Source of the DNA: Prauserella flavalba
Lineage (GTDB): Bacteria > Actinomycetota > Actinomycetes > Mycobacteriales > Pseudonocardiaceae
Direction of reading: 5' to 3'
NCBI RefSeq assembly: GCF_003202235.1
Contig: NZ_MASU01000005.1
Coordinates: forward strand, 1,488,001 to 1,552,000
Length of the DNA: 64,000 nt
A model generated the notes under the pieces. That model saw nothing but the letters and a program-made list of their open reading frames with translations, did no database searches and was not told the DNA's origin. Positions 17,355 to 25,616 of the stretch are shown here, piece after piece. How positions within the stretch are numbered: position 1 is the first letter of the stretch; each line of letters starts with the position of its first letter. The position numbers and the translations under genes are program-made.

Positions 17355-17903
17355 TCACCTCCAGGTCGGCCGGGCGTCGTTCCAGGCGATCCGCCCCGCC
17401 AGCACGTCGCCGATTCCGGCGCCCTCGGGGAGAACGGGTTCGGTCCAGCTCAGCGGTGAGTCGGTGAGCTGCACCAGCGTGCCGAAGGCGGACGAGGGCC
17501 GGATGAAGGTCTCGTCCCAGCACCCGGTTCCCGTCCGGGTGTCCACAGTGGAGAAGCCGGCGGCCTCCAGTCGTGCGGCGGCCTCGGTGACGTCCTCGAC
17601 GAAGCACGTCATGTGGTGGAACCCGGGGCCGCGCTTGTCGAGGTAGGCCGCGAGGTAGGACCGCTCGTGCAGCGGCTGGAGCAGCTCGATCTTGACCCCT
17701 GGCGGGAAGCTCAGCTGCAGCGACCGGATCGCGAGCCGGTCGTCGTCGCCACCGGCGATCAGGCGCCCGCCGAACAGGTCCGCGTACAGCGGTGCCGCGG
17801 TGGCGAGGTCCCGCACCGCGACGGCGACGTGGTCGAAGCGCGTGACCAGCCCGGCGACCTCCTCGACCGCACCCGCCTCCGCCGGGACGAGGTCGCCGAT
17901 CAC
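17355..17903 (-). CDS. VOC protein, methylmalonyl-CoA epimerase-like, paralogue 1
   Basis: 182 residues from GTG 17903, overlapping the ligase stop as GTGA. FDHVAVAVRDLATAAPLYADL opens the first module and GFHHMTCFVEDV the second; His and Glu (KIELLQPL) occupy metal-ligand positions as in methylmalonyl-CoA epimerase. The C-terminus GIGDVLAGRIAWND recurs in the VOC protein at 24364-24864, so the two are paralogues in separate operons. It may epimerise an acyl-CoA alpha carbon or open a ring on a CoA-bound intermediate. Confidence 0.75.
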   Translation of the reverse strand: MIGDLVPAEAGAVEEVAGLVTRFDHVAVAVRDLATAAPLYADLFGGRLIAGGDDDRLAIRSLQLSFPPGVKIELLQPLHERSYLAAYLDKRGPGFHHMTCFVEDVTEAAARLEAAGFSTVDTRTGTGCWDETFIRPSSAFGTLVQLTDSPLSWTEPVLPEGAGIGDVLAGRIAWNDARPTWR

Positions 17904-19624
17904 GGCAGCTCGATCCCGAGCTCGGCGCAGATCGCCTCGCGCAGCCGGAACTTCTGGATCTTGGTCGCGGCCATCGGCCACTCGTCGACCACCCGGATGT
18001 GCCGGGGCAGTTTGAAGCTCGCGATCCGGCCGCGCAGCCACTCCCCCAGCTCCTCGCCGGTGACGTCGTGCCCCGCGCGCAGTTCGACGGCGGCGACCGG
18101 CACCTCCACCAGCCGCGCGTCGGGGATGCCGACGACCTGGGCGATGTTCACCGCGGGATGGCGCTGCAGCGCCTCCTCGATCTCGACGGCCGCGACGTTC
18201 TCACCGCCGACCTTGAGCATGTCCTTGAGCCGGCCAAGGTAGGAGATCCGCCCGTCCTCGTCGACCGCTCCGATGTCGCCGGTGTGGAACCAGCCCTCGG
18301 CGTCGGTGACGGCCGCGGTCTCCTCGGGCGCGTTGTGGTAGCCCTCGAACATCGAGTACCCGCGGACGCAGATCTCGCCGCGCTCCCCCGTCGGCACCTC
18401 CGCGCCGGTCTCGGGGTCGACGATCCGGATCTGGATGCCGGGAAACGGCGGGCCGCTGGTGTTGGTCCGCTGTTCCAGCGTGTCGGTGGGCACCGAGAAC
18501 GAGACGCAGCCTCCGGTCTCGGTCGAGCCGTAGGCCGTGACCACCGCGGCGTGCGGGAACAGGCCCTGCAGCTCCCGCAGGGTCGCGGGCGGTGCGACGC
18601 CGTTGACCACCCGCACCGCGCTCCAGTCCACGGTGGAGAACCCGGGATGGTTGGCCACGGCCTGCGTGATGGTCGGGAACGTCGGATAGAAGTGGGTGAG
18701 CCGGGCCCGCCGCAGCATCGCGATCGCCGCGTCGGGCTCGAAGTGCTCCATCGACAGGAACGTCGCGCCGACGAAGAAGCAGCCGTTCATCGGCAGCACC
18801 GACGACATGTGGAACATCGGCAGCGGGTCCCAGAACCGGTCGCCCCCGTGGACGTCGAGCCGCTCGGCCACGGCGATCGCGTTGCGCACCACCATCTCGT
18901 GGGACAGCGCGCAGCCCTTCGGCTTCGCGGTGGTGCCGGAGGTGTACATCATCATGCCGACACCGCGCAGCGGCACCTGGCGGCGCAGCGCGTGGACCTC
19001 CTCCGGCGACACCCGCGCCGCGCCCTCGTAGAACCGCTGCGCCGTCGTGTAGGCCGGGGCGACCGCGCCGTCCCCGCCGAGCAGCACCACAGCCTCCAGC
19101 GCGGGAACGGACGGCACCGGGAAGGCGCCGGCCCGCTGCGGATCGAGCTCGGGCATGGCGGCCTCGATCCGCCTGGTCAGCTCGAACGGCCTGCTGGGTT
19201 GCTCGGCGGTGACGAGCACCTTGATGCCGGCGTCGCCGAGGACGTGGGCCAGGTCATCGCCCTGGTAGCGGGCGTTGATGAGCACCGCGACCGCGCCGAG
19301 CATCGCGGCGCCGTAGGAGATCCGCGCGAAGTCGGGGCAGTTCGCCATGAGCACGCCGACGTGGTCGCCCGGCCCGACGCCCATCGCGCGCAGGGCCCTG
19401 GCGGCCAGCTCGGCGTCGTCCGCCAGCCGGGCGTAGGTCAGGCGTTCGTGCGGGAAGACCAGCGCCTCGGCGTCCGGCCACAGCGCGGCGGCCCGGATCA
19501 CCACGTCACCGATCGGAACCGCCTCGGCCCAGCCACGGTGTCCCGCCGGGGCGCGGCCGGCCCCGGCGGCCGCTGTGACCCTGAGCGCCGGCGCCTCGTG
19601 CGAGGACGTCTCCGTTGTCGTCAC
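17900..19624 (-). CDS. Acyl-CoA ligase (AMP-binding, ANL superfamily), paralogue 2
   Basis: 574 residues from GTG 19624 with a GAAAGGA site. Motifs are MYTSGTTAKPKGC, AYGSTETGG, TGDIGAVDEDG, the hinge KDMLKVGGENVA and the lysine region ATKIQKFRLRE. As in paralogue 1, Thr replaces the usual Gly before the catalytic Lys. It forms an acyl-CoA from a carboxylate in the cytoplasm. It follows the acyl-CoA dehydrogenase by 30 bases and is second in the leftward ten-gene unit, so it may be the entry ligase. Confidence 0.9.
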   Translation of the reverse strand: MTTTETSSHEAPALRVTAAAGAGRAPAGHRGWAEAVPIGDVVIRAAALWPDAEALVFPHERLTYARLADDAELAARALRAMGVGPGDHVGVLMANCPDFARISYGAAMLGAVAVLINARYQGDDLAHVLGDAGIKVLVTAEQPSRPFELTRRIEAAMPELDPQRAGAFPVPSVPALEAVVLLGGDGAVAPAYTTAQRFYEGAARVSPEEVHALRRQVPLRGVGMMMYTSGTTAKPKGCALSHEMVVRNAIAVAERLDVHGGDRFWDPLPMFHMSSVLPMNGCFFVGATFLSMEHFEPDAAIAMLRRARLTHFYPTFPTITQAVANHPGFSTVDWSAVRVVNGVAPPATLRELQGLFPHAAVVTAYGSTETGGCVSFSVPTDTLEQRTNTSGPPFPGIQIRIVDPETGAEVPTGERGEICVRGYSMFEGYHNAPEETAAVTDAEGWFHTGDIGAVDEDGRISYLGRLKDMLKVGGENVAAVEIEEALQRHPAVNIAQVVGIPDARLVEVPVAAVELRAGHDVTGEELGEWLRGRIASFKLPRHIRVVDEWPMAATKIQKFRLREAICAELGIELP

Positions 19625-19654
19625 CGCGTGTCCTTTCTGCTTGTCCCCTGTCTC

Positions 19655-20818
19655 TCAGAATGATCGGGGCAGACCGGCCATCTCGGCGATCGAGTTGCGG
19701 GCCATCTCATTGGCGATGGGGCCGATCCGGTAGAGCCGGGCATCGCGCCAGTACCGCTGCATCTGCGTCTCAAGCGCGTAGCCCATGCCGCCGAAGATCT
19801 GGATGCCGCGGTCGGCCGCGGTCACCGCGCCCTCGGAGGCGACGATCTTGGCCATGTTGGCGTGCATGCCGCACTCCAGGCCCTCGGCCTGGCGCCACGC
19901 CGCCTCGTAGACGAGCAGCTCGGCGGACTTCTGCGCGATCAGCATGTCGGCGTAGTAGTGCTGCAGCACCTGCATCTGGCCGAGCTTGCGGCCGAAGACG
20001 TCACGCTCCTGGAGGTAGCGCTTCGCCTCCTCGATCACGCCGTCGAGGATGCCCAGCGCGAGCGCCGACATGACGATCCGCTCGTTGTTGAGGGTCTTGA
20101 GCAGCATGTACCAGGCCTGGCCTGGCTCGCCCAGCATGAGGTCGTCGGGCACGAACACGTCGTCGAGGAACACCTCGCAGGACCCGACGTTCTTCATGCC
20201 GAGCTTCGGGATCTGCCTGCACTCCACGCCCGGCGTCTCACGTGGGACGAGGAACAGGGTGGTGCCCCTGGTCTTCTTGACCGGGTTCTTCTCGGTCCGG
20301 GCGAGCAGGAGCAGGTAGTCGGCGACGTGCGCCTGGGTGGACCAGATCTTCTGGCCGTTGATGACCCAGCCGTCCTCGGAACGGGTGGCCGTGGTCTTGA
20401 GGACGCCGAGCAGGTCGGTGCCGCCCGCGGGCTCGGTGAGCGAGATGGCGAACTTGGTGCGTCCCTCGGCGATGTCGGGCAGGAAGCGGCGCTTCTGCTC
20501 CTCGGTGCCGTAGTAGCCGACCGACTTGGCGCCGGCGAAGGCGTTGATGCCCCAGATCCACGCGATGCCGCCCAGCGAGCGGGCCAGCTCGCGGATGAGG
20601 ATGACCTGGTCGAGCTCGGTACCGCCCGAGCCGCCGTACTCCTCGTCGATCGCGATGCCGTGGAAGCCGGCCTCGGCCATCTTCGCGAAGAGTTCGTGCG
20701 GGTACTCGAACTCCTTCTTCTCCAGCTCGAGGGCGACCTCCTTCGGGCACTCCTTCTCGACCCACGTCCGGACGGTCTTCCGGAACGCCTCCTGCTCGTC
20801 GGTGAGCGCGAAGTCCAC
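19655..20818 (-). CDS. Acyl-CoA dehydrogenase
   Basis: 387 residues from GTG 20818 after a strong AGGAGGGA site. Flavin and substrate motifs are ISLTEPAGGTDL and INGQKIWSTQAH; the C-terminal helix has QIFGGMGYALE. The common catalytic Glu just before the GTSEIQ motif is replaced (YRIGPIANEM), but a Glu sits in LNNERIVMS, the position used by isovaleryl-CoA dehydrogenase. It introduces a double bond into an acyl-CoA. It is first in the ten-gene leftward unit and reads from the promoter with box A. Confidence 0.92.
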   Translation of the reverse strand: MDFALTDEQEAFRKTVRTWVEKECPKEVALELEKKEFEYPHELFAKMAEAGFHGIAIDEEYGGSGGTELDQVILIRELARSLGGIAWIWGINAFAGAKSVGYYGTEEQKRRFLPDIAEGRTKFAISLTEPAGGTDLLGVLKTTATRSEDGWVINGQKIWSTQAHVADYLLLLARTEKNPVKKTRGTTLFLVPRETPGVECRQIPKLGMKNVGSCEVFLDDVFVPDDLMLGEPGQAWYMLLKTLNNERIVMSALALGILDGVIEEAKRYLQERDVFGRKLGQMQVLQHYYADMLIAQKSAELLVYEAAWRQAEGLECGMHANMAKIVASEGAVTAADRGIQIFGGMGYALETQMQRYWRDARLYRIGPIANEMARNSIAEMAGLPRSF

Positions 20819-20863
20819 GGTCCCTCCTGATCAGCCGGCCACACGGCGGCTCTTGGGATTTCC

Positions 20864-20912
20864 ACCAAACGATTGCTTGATTCATGGAACACTGCCCTCG
20901 TAGTGATGTCAA
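20864..20912 (-). promoter_or_regulatory. Promoter and operator box A of the acyl-CoA dehydrogenase operon
   Basis: Reading leftward, TTGACA (20912-20907), a 17-base spacer and TTCCAT (20889-20884) form a plausible promoter. The box at 20864-20877 reads ACCAA-ACGA-TTGCT on the + strand, one mismatch from ACCAA-N4-TTGGT, and lies six bases past the -10. Confidence 0.65.
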
Positions 20913-20948
20913 GCACGCCCCTGGACTTTTATCAACCAATCGTTTGGT
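20907..20948 (+). promoter_or_regulatory. Promoter and operator box B of the VOC-ferredoxin operon
   Basis: The box at 20935-20948 is a full ACCAA-TCGT-TTGGT. It abuts a -10-like TATCAA at 20930-20935, with a weak TGTCAA at 20907-20912 placed 17 bases upstream. Box A lies 57 bases away for the divergent unit, so one regulator could close both promoters. Confidence 0.65.
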
Positions 20949-20987
20949 GTAAACATGGAACAGTCGAGGGCGACGAAAGGAAGACCC

Positions 20988-21548
20988 ATGACCCGTGTGC
21001 ACATCGACCACATCGCGCTCTGCGTGAAGGATCTCGACCAGGCCATCGAAGACTGGAAGGACATCCTCGGCGTGCTCACGCCCGAGATGACCGAGACGAT
21101 CACGTACTCCCGGGGCAGCTCGGACGGCACCGAGATGGTGTGGGCGACCTTCCAGAACCCCGACCCCACGGGCGTCTCGATCCAGATGTGGGCCCCCGGC
21201 TCACCGGACAGCTGGGTGCACAAGGTGCTCGCCAAGCGCGGCGAGTTCGTCCACCACATCGCGTTCCTGAGCGACAACTTCGGCCACACCATGGAGCAGT
21301 GCCGGGCCGCCGGGCTGCCGGTCCTGCTCGACGAGGACAGCCACCCCGACACGATGCCGTGGCTGAAGTGGAACTTCCTGCCCGAGTCGAAGGCACACGG
21401 CGTGCTCATCGAGCTGGCCACGCGCTACCAGGTCGGCGGCGACCGGTGGGTGCCGCACCCCGGCAACGCCGAGAACGCCGACCTGCTCAAGGAGCTGACC
21501 CAGCGCTTCTACACCGACCCGGGTCTCCAGGACGGGGGACGGCCGTGA
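20988..21548 (+). CDS. VOC/glyoxalase-fold protein
   Basis: 186 residues from ATG 20988, chosen because AAAGGAAG precedes it; an in-frame ATG at 20955 lacks a site. IDHIALCVKDLDQAIEDW begins the first module and FVHHIAFLSDNF the second, with Glu in LIELATRY as a likely ligand. The stop overlaps the GTG of the ferredoxin gene, so the two are translationally coupled. That coupling hints at a role next to the redox chain, but the reaction is unknown. Confidence 0.75.
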   Translation: MTRVHIDHIALCVKDLDQAIEDWKDILGVLTPEMTETITYSRGSSDGTEMVWATFQNPDPTGVSIQMWAPGSPDSWVHKVLAKRGEFVHHIAFLSDNFGHTMEQCRAAGLPVLLDEDSHPDTMPWLKWNFLPESKAHGVLIELATRYQVGGDRWVPHPGNAENADLLKELTQRFYTDPGLQDGGRP

Positions 21549-21733
21549 GGATCAACGTCGATCTGGCGCTCTGCCAGAACTACGGGCAGTGCGTCTTCGC
21601 GGCGCCGGACGTCTTCGACCTCGACGACGCCGGCGAGCTCGTCCACCAGGCGAGCGCCGACGAGTCCGCCCGCGCCGACGTCGAGGCCGCCGCGATGGCC
21701 TGCCCGGTGCAGGCCATCACGATCGAGGGGTAA
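21545..21733 (+). CDS. Small [3Fe-4S] ferredoxin, P450-type
   Basis: 62 residues from GTG 21545. Cys10, Cys16 and the Cys of the AMACPVQAI tail give the C-x5-C...CP pattern of actinomycete [3Fe-4S] ferredoxins that feed P450s. QCVFAAPDVFDLDDAGE is the typical middle. Electrons would come from the reductase encoded nine bases downstream and go to the P450 at 25613-26839 or another oxygenase. Confidence 0.9.
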   Translation: MRINVDLALCQNYGQCVFAAPDVFDLDDAGELVHQASADESARADVEAAAMACPVQAITIEG

Positions 21734-21742
21734 CGAGCCATC

Positions 21743-22966
21743 ATGTCGACTCCCCCGGCCAGGCGGATCGTCGTCGTCGGCGGCTCGCTCGGCGGTCTGC
21801 GGGTCACCGAGGCGCTCCTCGCGGGCGGCTGGGACGGCGAGGTCGTCGTGCTCTCCGACGAGCCGCACGTGCCCTACACCCGGCCACCGCTGTCGAAGGC
21901 CGCGCTCGCCGACGGCCCTGACCTCGCGACGCTCGCGTTCAAGCAGCGCCCCGAGGCCGCGCGTGCCACATGGCGCTTCGGCTCCCGCGCCGTCGCCGCC
22001 GACCTCGCCGCACGCACGGTCACCCTCGCCGACGGCGGCACGCTCGCCTACGACGGCCTCGTCGCCGCCACCGGCGTCCGCGCGCGACGGCTGCCCGCGC
22101 ACATCGATCGCACCAGCGGAGCCGGGCACGTGGTGCGGACGATCGAGGACTGCCGCGCCCTGCACGCCGAGCTGCGGCCCGGCGCCCGCGTGGTGGTGAT
22201 CGGCGCCGGGTTCATCGGCTGCGAGGTCGCCGCCACCGCCACGGGACTCGGCTGCCACGTCACCGTCGTCGCCGTCGACGAGTCCCCGATGCTGGTCCCG
22301 CTGGGCCGCGCGGTCGGCGACGCCGTCAGGGCCCGCCACGAGCGCGCCGGTGTCGCCTTCCGGCTCGGCGTGCCGGTCGCCTCCGTGAGCGGAACCCGCG
22401 GGGCGTACTCCGTGGCCCTGTCGGACGGCACGGTGGTGGACGGCGACGTCCTCGTCCAGTGCGTCGGCTCCGCCCCGTGCGCCGAATGGCTGGAGGGCAA
22501 CGGGCTCGACCTCACCGACGGCGTCGCGACCGACAACCACCTGCGCCTCGGCAGCAACGCGGGCGCGGTCGCGGTCGGCGACGTCGCCCGCTTCCCGAAC
22601 CCGCTCTTCGACGACGTCCCTCGCCGCATCGAGCACTGGCAGACGCCACTGGAGACCGCGCGCCGCGCCGCCGCCACCCTGCTCGCGGACCTCGCGGGCG
22701 CCGGCGCGGACCCGGCGCCGTTCACCCCGCTGCCCTCGTTCTGGTCCGACCAGTACGACCTGCGCCTGCAGTCCTTCGGCGTGCCCGGCATCGCCGACCG
22801 GACCGAGATCCTCGAAGGTGATCTCGACGACCAGGCGGTGGTGGGCTACCTCCGCGACGACCGCCTCGTCGGCGCCGTGCTGCTCGGCCTGCCCCGGCGC
22901 GCCGCGGCCGTCCGCAAGCAGCTGCTCGCCACCCTCTCCGACCCGGCGGCCACCTACGCCGCCTGA
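21743..22966 (+). CDS. FAD-dependent ferredoxin reductase
   Basis: 407 residues, usual for this class (400-420). The FAD loop is VVVGGSLGGLR, the NAD(P) loop VVVIGAGFIGCEVA, and the C-terminal FAD contact is AVGDVARFPNP. FWSDQYDLRLQSFG is the signature of the reductases that pair with P450 or ring-hydroxylating dioxygenase ferredoxins. It takes electrons from NAD(P)H and reduces the ferredoxin encoded just before it. Confidence 0.92.
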   Translation: MSTPPARRIVVVGGSLGGLRVTEALLAGGWDGEVVVLSDEPHVPYTRPPLSKAALADGPDLATLAFKQRPEAARATWRFGSRAVAADLAARTVTLADGGTLAYDGLVAATGVRARRLPAHIDRTSGAGHVVRTIEDCRALHAELRPGARVVVIGAGFIGCEVAATATGLGCHVTVVAVDESPMLVPLGRAVGDAVRARHERAGVAFRLGVPVASVSGTRGAYSVALSDGTVVDGDVLVQCVGSAPCAEWLEGNGLDLTDGVATDNHLRLGSNAGAVAVGDVARFPNPLFDDVPRRIEHWQTPLETARRAAATLLADLAGAGADPAPFTPLPSFWSDQYDLRLQSFGVPGIADRTEILEGDLDDQAVVGYLRDDRLVGAVLLGLPRRAAAVRKQLLATLSDPAATYAA

Positions 22967-22990
22967 ACCCTTCCTCGCCAAGGAGACCCG

Positions 22991-23314
22991 ATGACCTACG
23001 TGATCGCCGAACCCTGTGTCGACGTGCAGGACAAGGCCTGCATCGACGAATGTCCCGTCGACTGCATCTACGAGGGCCCGCGAATGCTGTACATCCACCC
23101 CGACGAGTGCGTGGACTGCGGAGCGTGCGAGCCGGTCTGCCCGGTCGAGGCTATCTACTACGAGGACGACGTGCCCGCGGAACTGGCCGCCTACACCAAG
23201 GTCAACGCCGAGTTCTTCGACGCGCTCGGCAGCCCCGGCGGGGCGAGCGGGCACGGCGCGGCGGAGGCCGACCATCCGCACGTGGCCGGACTGCCCGCAC
23301 AGGCCCCGGCGTGA
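22991..23314 (+). CDS. fdxA: 7Fe ferredoxin FdxA
   Basis: 107 residues with an AAGGAG site before ATG 22991. Cys9, Cys17 and Cys50 would hold a [3Fe-4S] cluster; Cys21, Cys40, Cys43 and Cys46 a [4Fe-4S] cluster; Cys25 is the usual extra. This is the classical actinobacterial FdxA layout. Within this regulon it could carry electrons for the molybdopterin enzyme, which has no subunit of its own for that, or serve the P450 chain. Confidence 0.9.
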   Translation: MTYVIAEPCVDVQDKACIDECPVDCIYEGPRMLYIHPDECVDCGACEPVCPVEAIYYEDDVPAELAAYTKVNAEFFDALGSPGGASGHGAAEADHPHVAGLPAQAPA

Positions 23315-24336
23315 GCGGGGGCGCCGTGCACCTCGCCGCCACCACGACACGCCTGCGCACGGTCGTCACCGCCCCGGTCACGCCCGCGGAACCCGGCCCC
23401 GGCGAGGCGCTGCTCACCGTCGAACGGGTCGGGATCTGCGGAACCGACCTGCACATCTGGGACGGCAGCTACGCCACCGGCCTCCCGCTCATCCAGGGCC
23501 ACGAGATCAGCGCGACCGTCGCGGCGCTGCCCGGCGGCTACACCGGCCCCCTCGCCGTCGGCGACCGGGTGGCCGTGGAGCCGGTGGTGGCGTGCGGAAC
23601 GTGCTACCCGTGCCGGATCGGGCGCCGCAACACCTGCCGGTCGATGGACGCCGTCGGCGTCCACCGGCCCGGTGGCTTCCAGGAGCGCGTCGCGGTGCCC
23701 GCAGGCAACTGCCACCCCGCGCCCGGCCTCACGGCCGACGTCGCCGCACTGGCCGAGACGCTGTCGGTGAGCCTGCGGGCCATCACCCGCCCCGGCGTGC
23801 GGGCCGGAGAACGGGTTCTGATCCTCGGCGCGGGACCGATCGGGCTCGGCGCCGTCATCGCCGCGCGCGACGTGGGCGCCGAGGTGATGGTCGCCGACCT
23901 GCACGAGGCCAGGTTGGACCTCGCGCGCACACTCGGCGCCGCCGTCACCGTCCGCGGGGTCGGTCAGCTGCCCGAGCACGTCGCCGAATGGACCTCCGGG
24001 GAGGGAGTGCCCGTCGTGGTGGAGGCCACCGGTGCCGCGGCCGTCGCCGAGCGCGCCTTCGAGGTGGTCGCGACCGCGGGCCGGATCTCGCTGGTCGGCG
24101 TCTCCGAGCAGGTCGCGAACCTGAGCCTGCGCACGTTCACCGCGAAGGAGCTCGACGTCTACGGCAGCCGGTCCACGCTGGACTTTCCCGCGGCGATCGC
24201 ACTCGCCGGACGGCACCAGGACGACGTGCGCCGCCTCATCAGCCACGAGTTCGGCCTCGCCGAGGTCGGCGAGGCGCTGGCGTTCGCCCACGACAACCCG
24301 CAGTCGGTGGTGAAGACCGTCATCGCCGTGGGCTGA
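23311..24336 (+). CDS. Zinc-dependent medium-chain alcohol/polyol dehydrogenase
   Basis: 341 residues if GTG 23311, which overlaps the FdxA stop, is the start; a second GTG at 23326 is possible. The catalytic zinc region is GICGTDLHIWDG with GHEISA, the structural zinc lobe has Cys in VACGTCYPCRIGRRNTC, and the cofactor loop is ILGAGPIGLGAV. The family includes threonine, sorbitol and related secondary-alcohol dehydrogenases. It probably oxidises a secondary alcohol intermediate. Last gene of the rightward five-gene unit. Confidence 0.87.
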   Translation: MSGGAVHLAATTTRLRTVVTAPVTPAEPGPGEALLTVERVGICGTDLHIWDGSYATGLPLIQGHEISATVAALPGGYTGPLAVGDRVAVEPVVACGTCYPCRIGRRNTCRSMDAVGVHRPGGFQERVAVPAGNCHPAPGLTADVAALAETLSVSLRAITRPGVRAGERVLILGAGPIGLGAVIAARDVGAEVMVADLHEARLDLARTLGAAVTVRGVGQLPEHVAEWTSGEGVPVVVEATGAAAVAERAFEVVATAGRISLVGVSEQVANLSLRTFTAKELDVYGSRSTLDFPAAIALAGRHQDDVRRLISHEFGLAEVGEALAFAHDNPQSVVKTVIAVG

Positions 24337-24363
24337 GCGCCCGGCACTGGCCGCCGCCCGAGT

Positions 24364-24864
24364 TCAGGGCGTGGCCTTCCAGCACGGCCACGCTCCGTCG
24401 AACCCGGCGCGGCCCGCCAGCACGTCGTCGAGGGTGATGCCGTCGACCGGGCCGCTCCAGTCACGGTCGGTGTCGACGAGCTGTACCAGCCCGCCGGTCT
24501 GCCGTGGCCGCAGGAACGTCTCGCGCCACGTCGGGTTGCCCAGCTCGGTGCCGACCGTCTCGAACCCCGCCGCCTCGACCACGTCCACGGTCCGGGCCAC
24601 GTCGCCGACCACGAACGTGACGTGGTGGAAGCCCTCGCCGCGTCGTTCGATGGTCCTGGCCAGCAGGCTGTCCTCCCGCAGCGGCTGCATCAGCTCGAGC
24701 TTGAAACCGCCCAGCCGCAGGTGGATGATCCGGGTGCCGGTCTCGTCGTTGTCACCGCCGAGGACGAACCGCCCGCCGAGCACGCCGGCGTACAGCGCGA
24801 GCGCCGCCTCCGCGTCGCGGACCGCGACGGCGACGTGGTCGAGCCTGCGGACGCCGGCGGTCAA
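24364..24864 (-). CDS. VOC protein, methylmalonyl-CoA epimerase-like, paralogue 2
   Basis: 166 residues from a TTG start at 24864 that overlaps the SDR stop as TTGA; no better start is in frame. LDHVAVAVRDAEAALALYAGV and GFHHVTFVVGDV mark the two modules, and KLELMQPL resembles paralogue 1 (KIELLQPL). The shared DVLAGR tail shows recent common ancestry with 17355-17903. It closes the eleven-gene leftward unit that starts at 32990. Confidence 0.72.
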   Translation of the reverse strand: MTAGVRRLDHVAVAVRDAEAALALYAGVLGGRFVLGGDNDETGTRIIHLRLGGFKLELMQPLREDSLLARTIERRGEGFHHVTFVVGDVARTVDVVEAAGFETVGTELGNPTWRETFLRPRQTGGLVQLVDTDRDWSGPVDGITLDDVLAGRAGFDGAWPCWKATP

Positions 24865-25616
24865 CTGATCTGCCCGCCGTCGACGACGAGGGTGCTGCCG
24901 GTGACGAACGAGGCGGCGTCGGAGGCCAGGAACACCACCGGGGCGGCGATCTCCTCCGGCCGGCCCCAGCGGCCGAGCGGGATCTCGGCAGCGTAGAGCC
25001 TGCCCATGCTCGAGTCGTCCTCGTAGTGCTCGTGCGCGCCCGAGTCGACCAGCCCGGGCAGCACCACGTTGCTGCGCACGCCGTGCCCGCCCCACTCGCG
25101 CGCCATCGTGCGGTTGAGCATCGTCAGCCCGGCCTTGGCGGTGCCGTAATGGGCCATCCCGTGCTGGGCGGCCTCCCCGACGATCGATCCGATGTGGACG
25201 ATCGACCCGCCGCCCGCCCTGATCATGCCCGGCAGCGCGGCCCGCGCGCACAGCAGGGGGGCCTCCAGGTTGAGGGCCACCGTCTTCTGCCAGCCGGACA
25301 GGCGCATCTCCGCCAGCGGTGCCAGGAACCGCGCGCCGCCCGCGTTGTTCACCACCACGGTCGGGTCTCCGAGCTCGGCGGCGACCTTGTCGACGGCGTC
25401 GGTCACCTGTGCCTCGTCGGTGACGTCGGCGGTGACCACGCTCGCGCGCCTGCCCGTGGGCTCGATCAGCGCGGCCGTCTCCTCCAGCGCCTCCCGGCGG
25501 CGTGCGAGCAGGCCCACGTCGGCGCCCGCACTCGCGAGCGCGAGCGCGATCGCCCGCCCGATGCCGCCGCTGGCGCCGGTGACGACGGCGACCTTCCCGT
25601 CGAGCGCGCCGGTCAC
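24861..25616 (-). CDS. Short-chain dehydrogenase/reductase (SDR)
   Basis: 251 residues from GTG 25616, overlapping the P450 stop as GTGA; a longer reading frame upstream lies inside the P450 gene. Motifs are TGASGGIGRA, NNAGG, a Ser in HIGSIVG, YGTAK and VDGGQ at the C-terminus. It fits a 3-hydroxyacyl-CoA dehydrogenase, keto-reductase or dehydrogenase of the P450 product. Confidence 0.88.
   Translation of the reverse strand: MTGALDGKVAVVTGASGGIGRAIALALASAGADVGLLARRREALEETAALIEPTGRRASVVTADVTDEAQVTDAVDKVAAELGDPTVVVNNAGGARFLAPLAEMRLSGWQKTVALNLEAPLLCARAALPGMIRAGGGSIVHIGSIVGEAAQHGMAHYGTAKAGLTMLNRTMAREWGGHGVRSNVVLPGLVDSGAHEHYEDDSSMGRLYAAEIPLGRWGRPEEIAAPVVFLASDAASFVTGSTLVVDGGQIS

Noticed and set aside
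24337-24363. Terminator between convergent ADH and VOC genes
   Set aside because: The 27 bases hold no stable inverted repeat.
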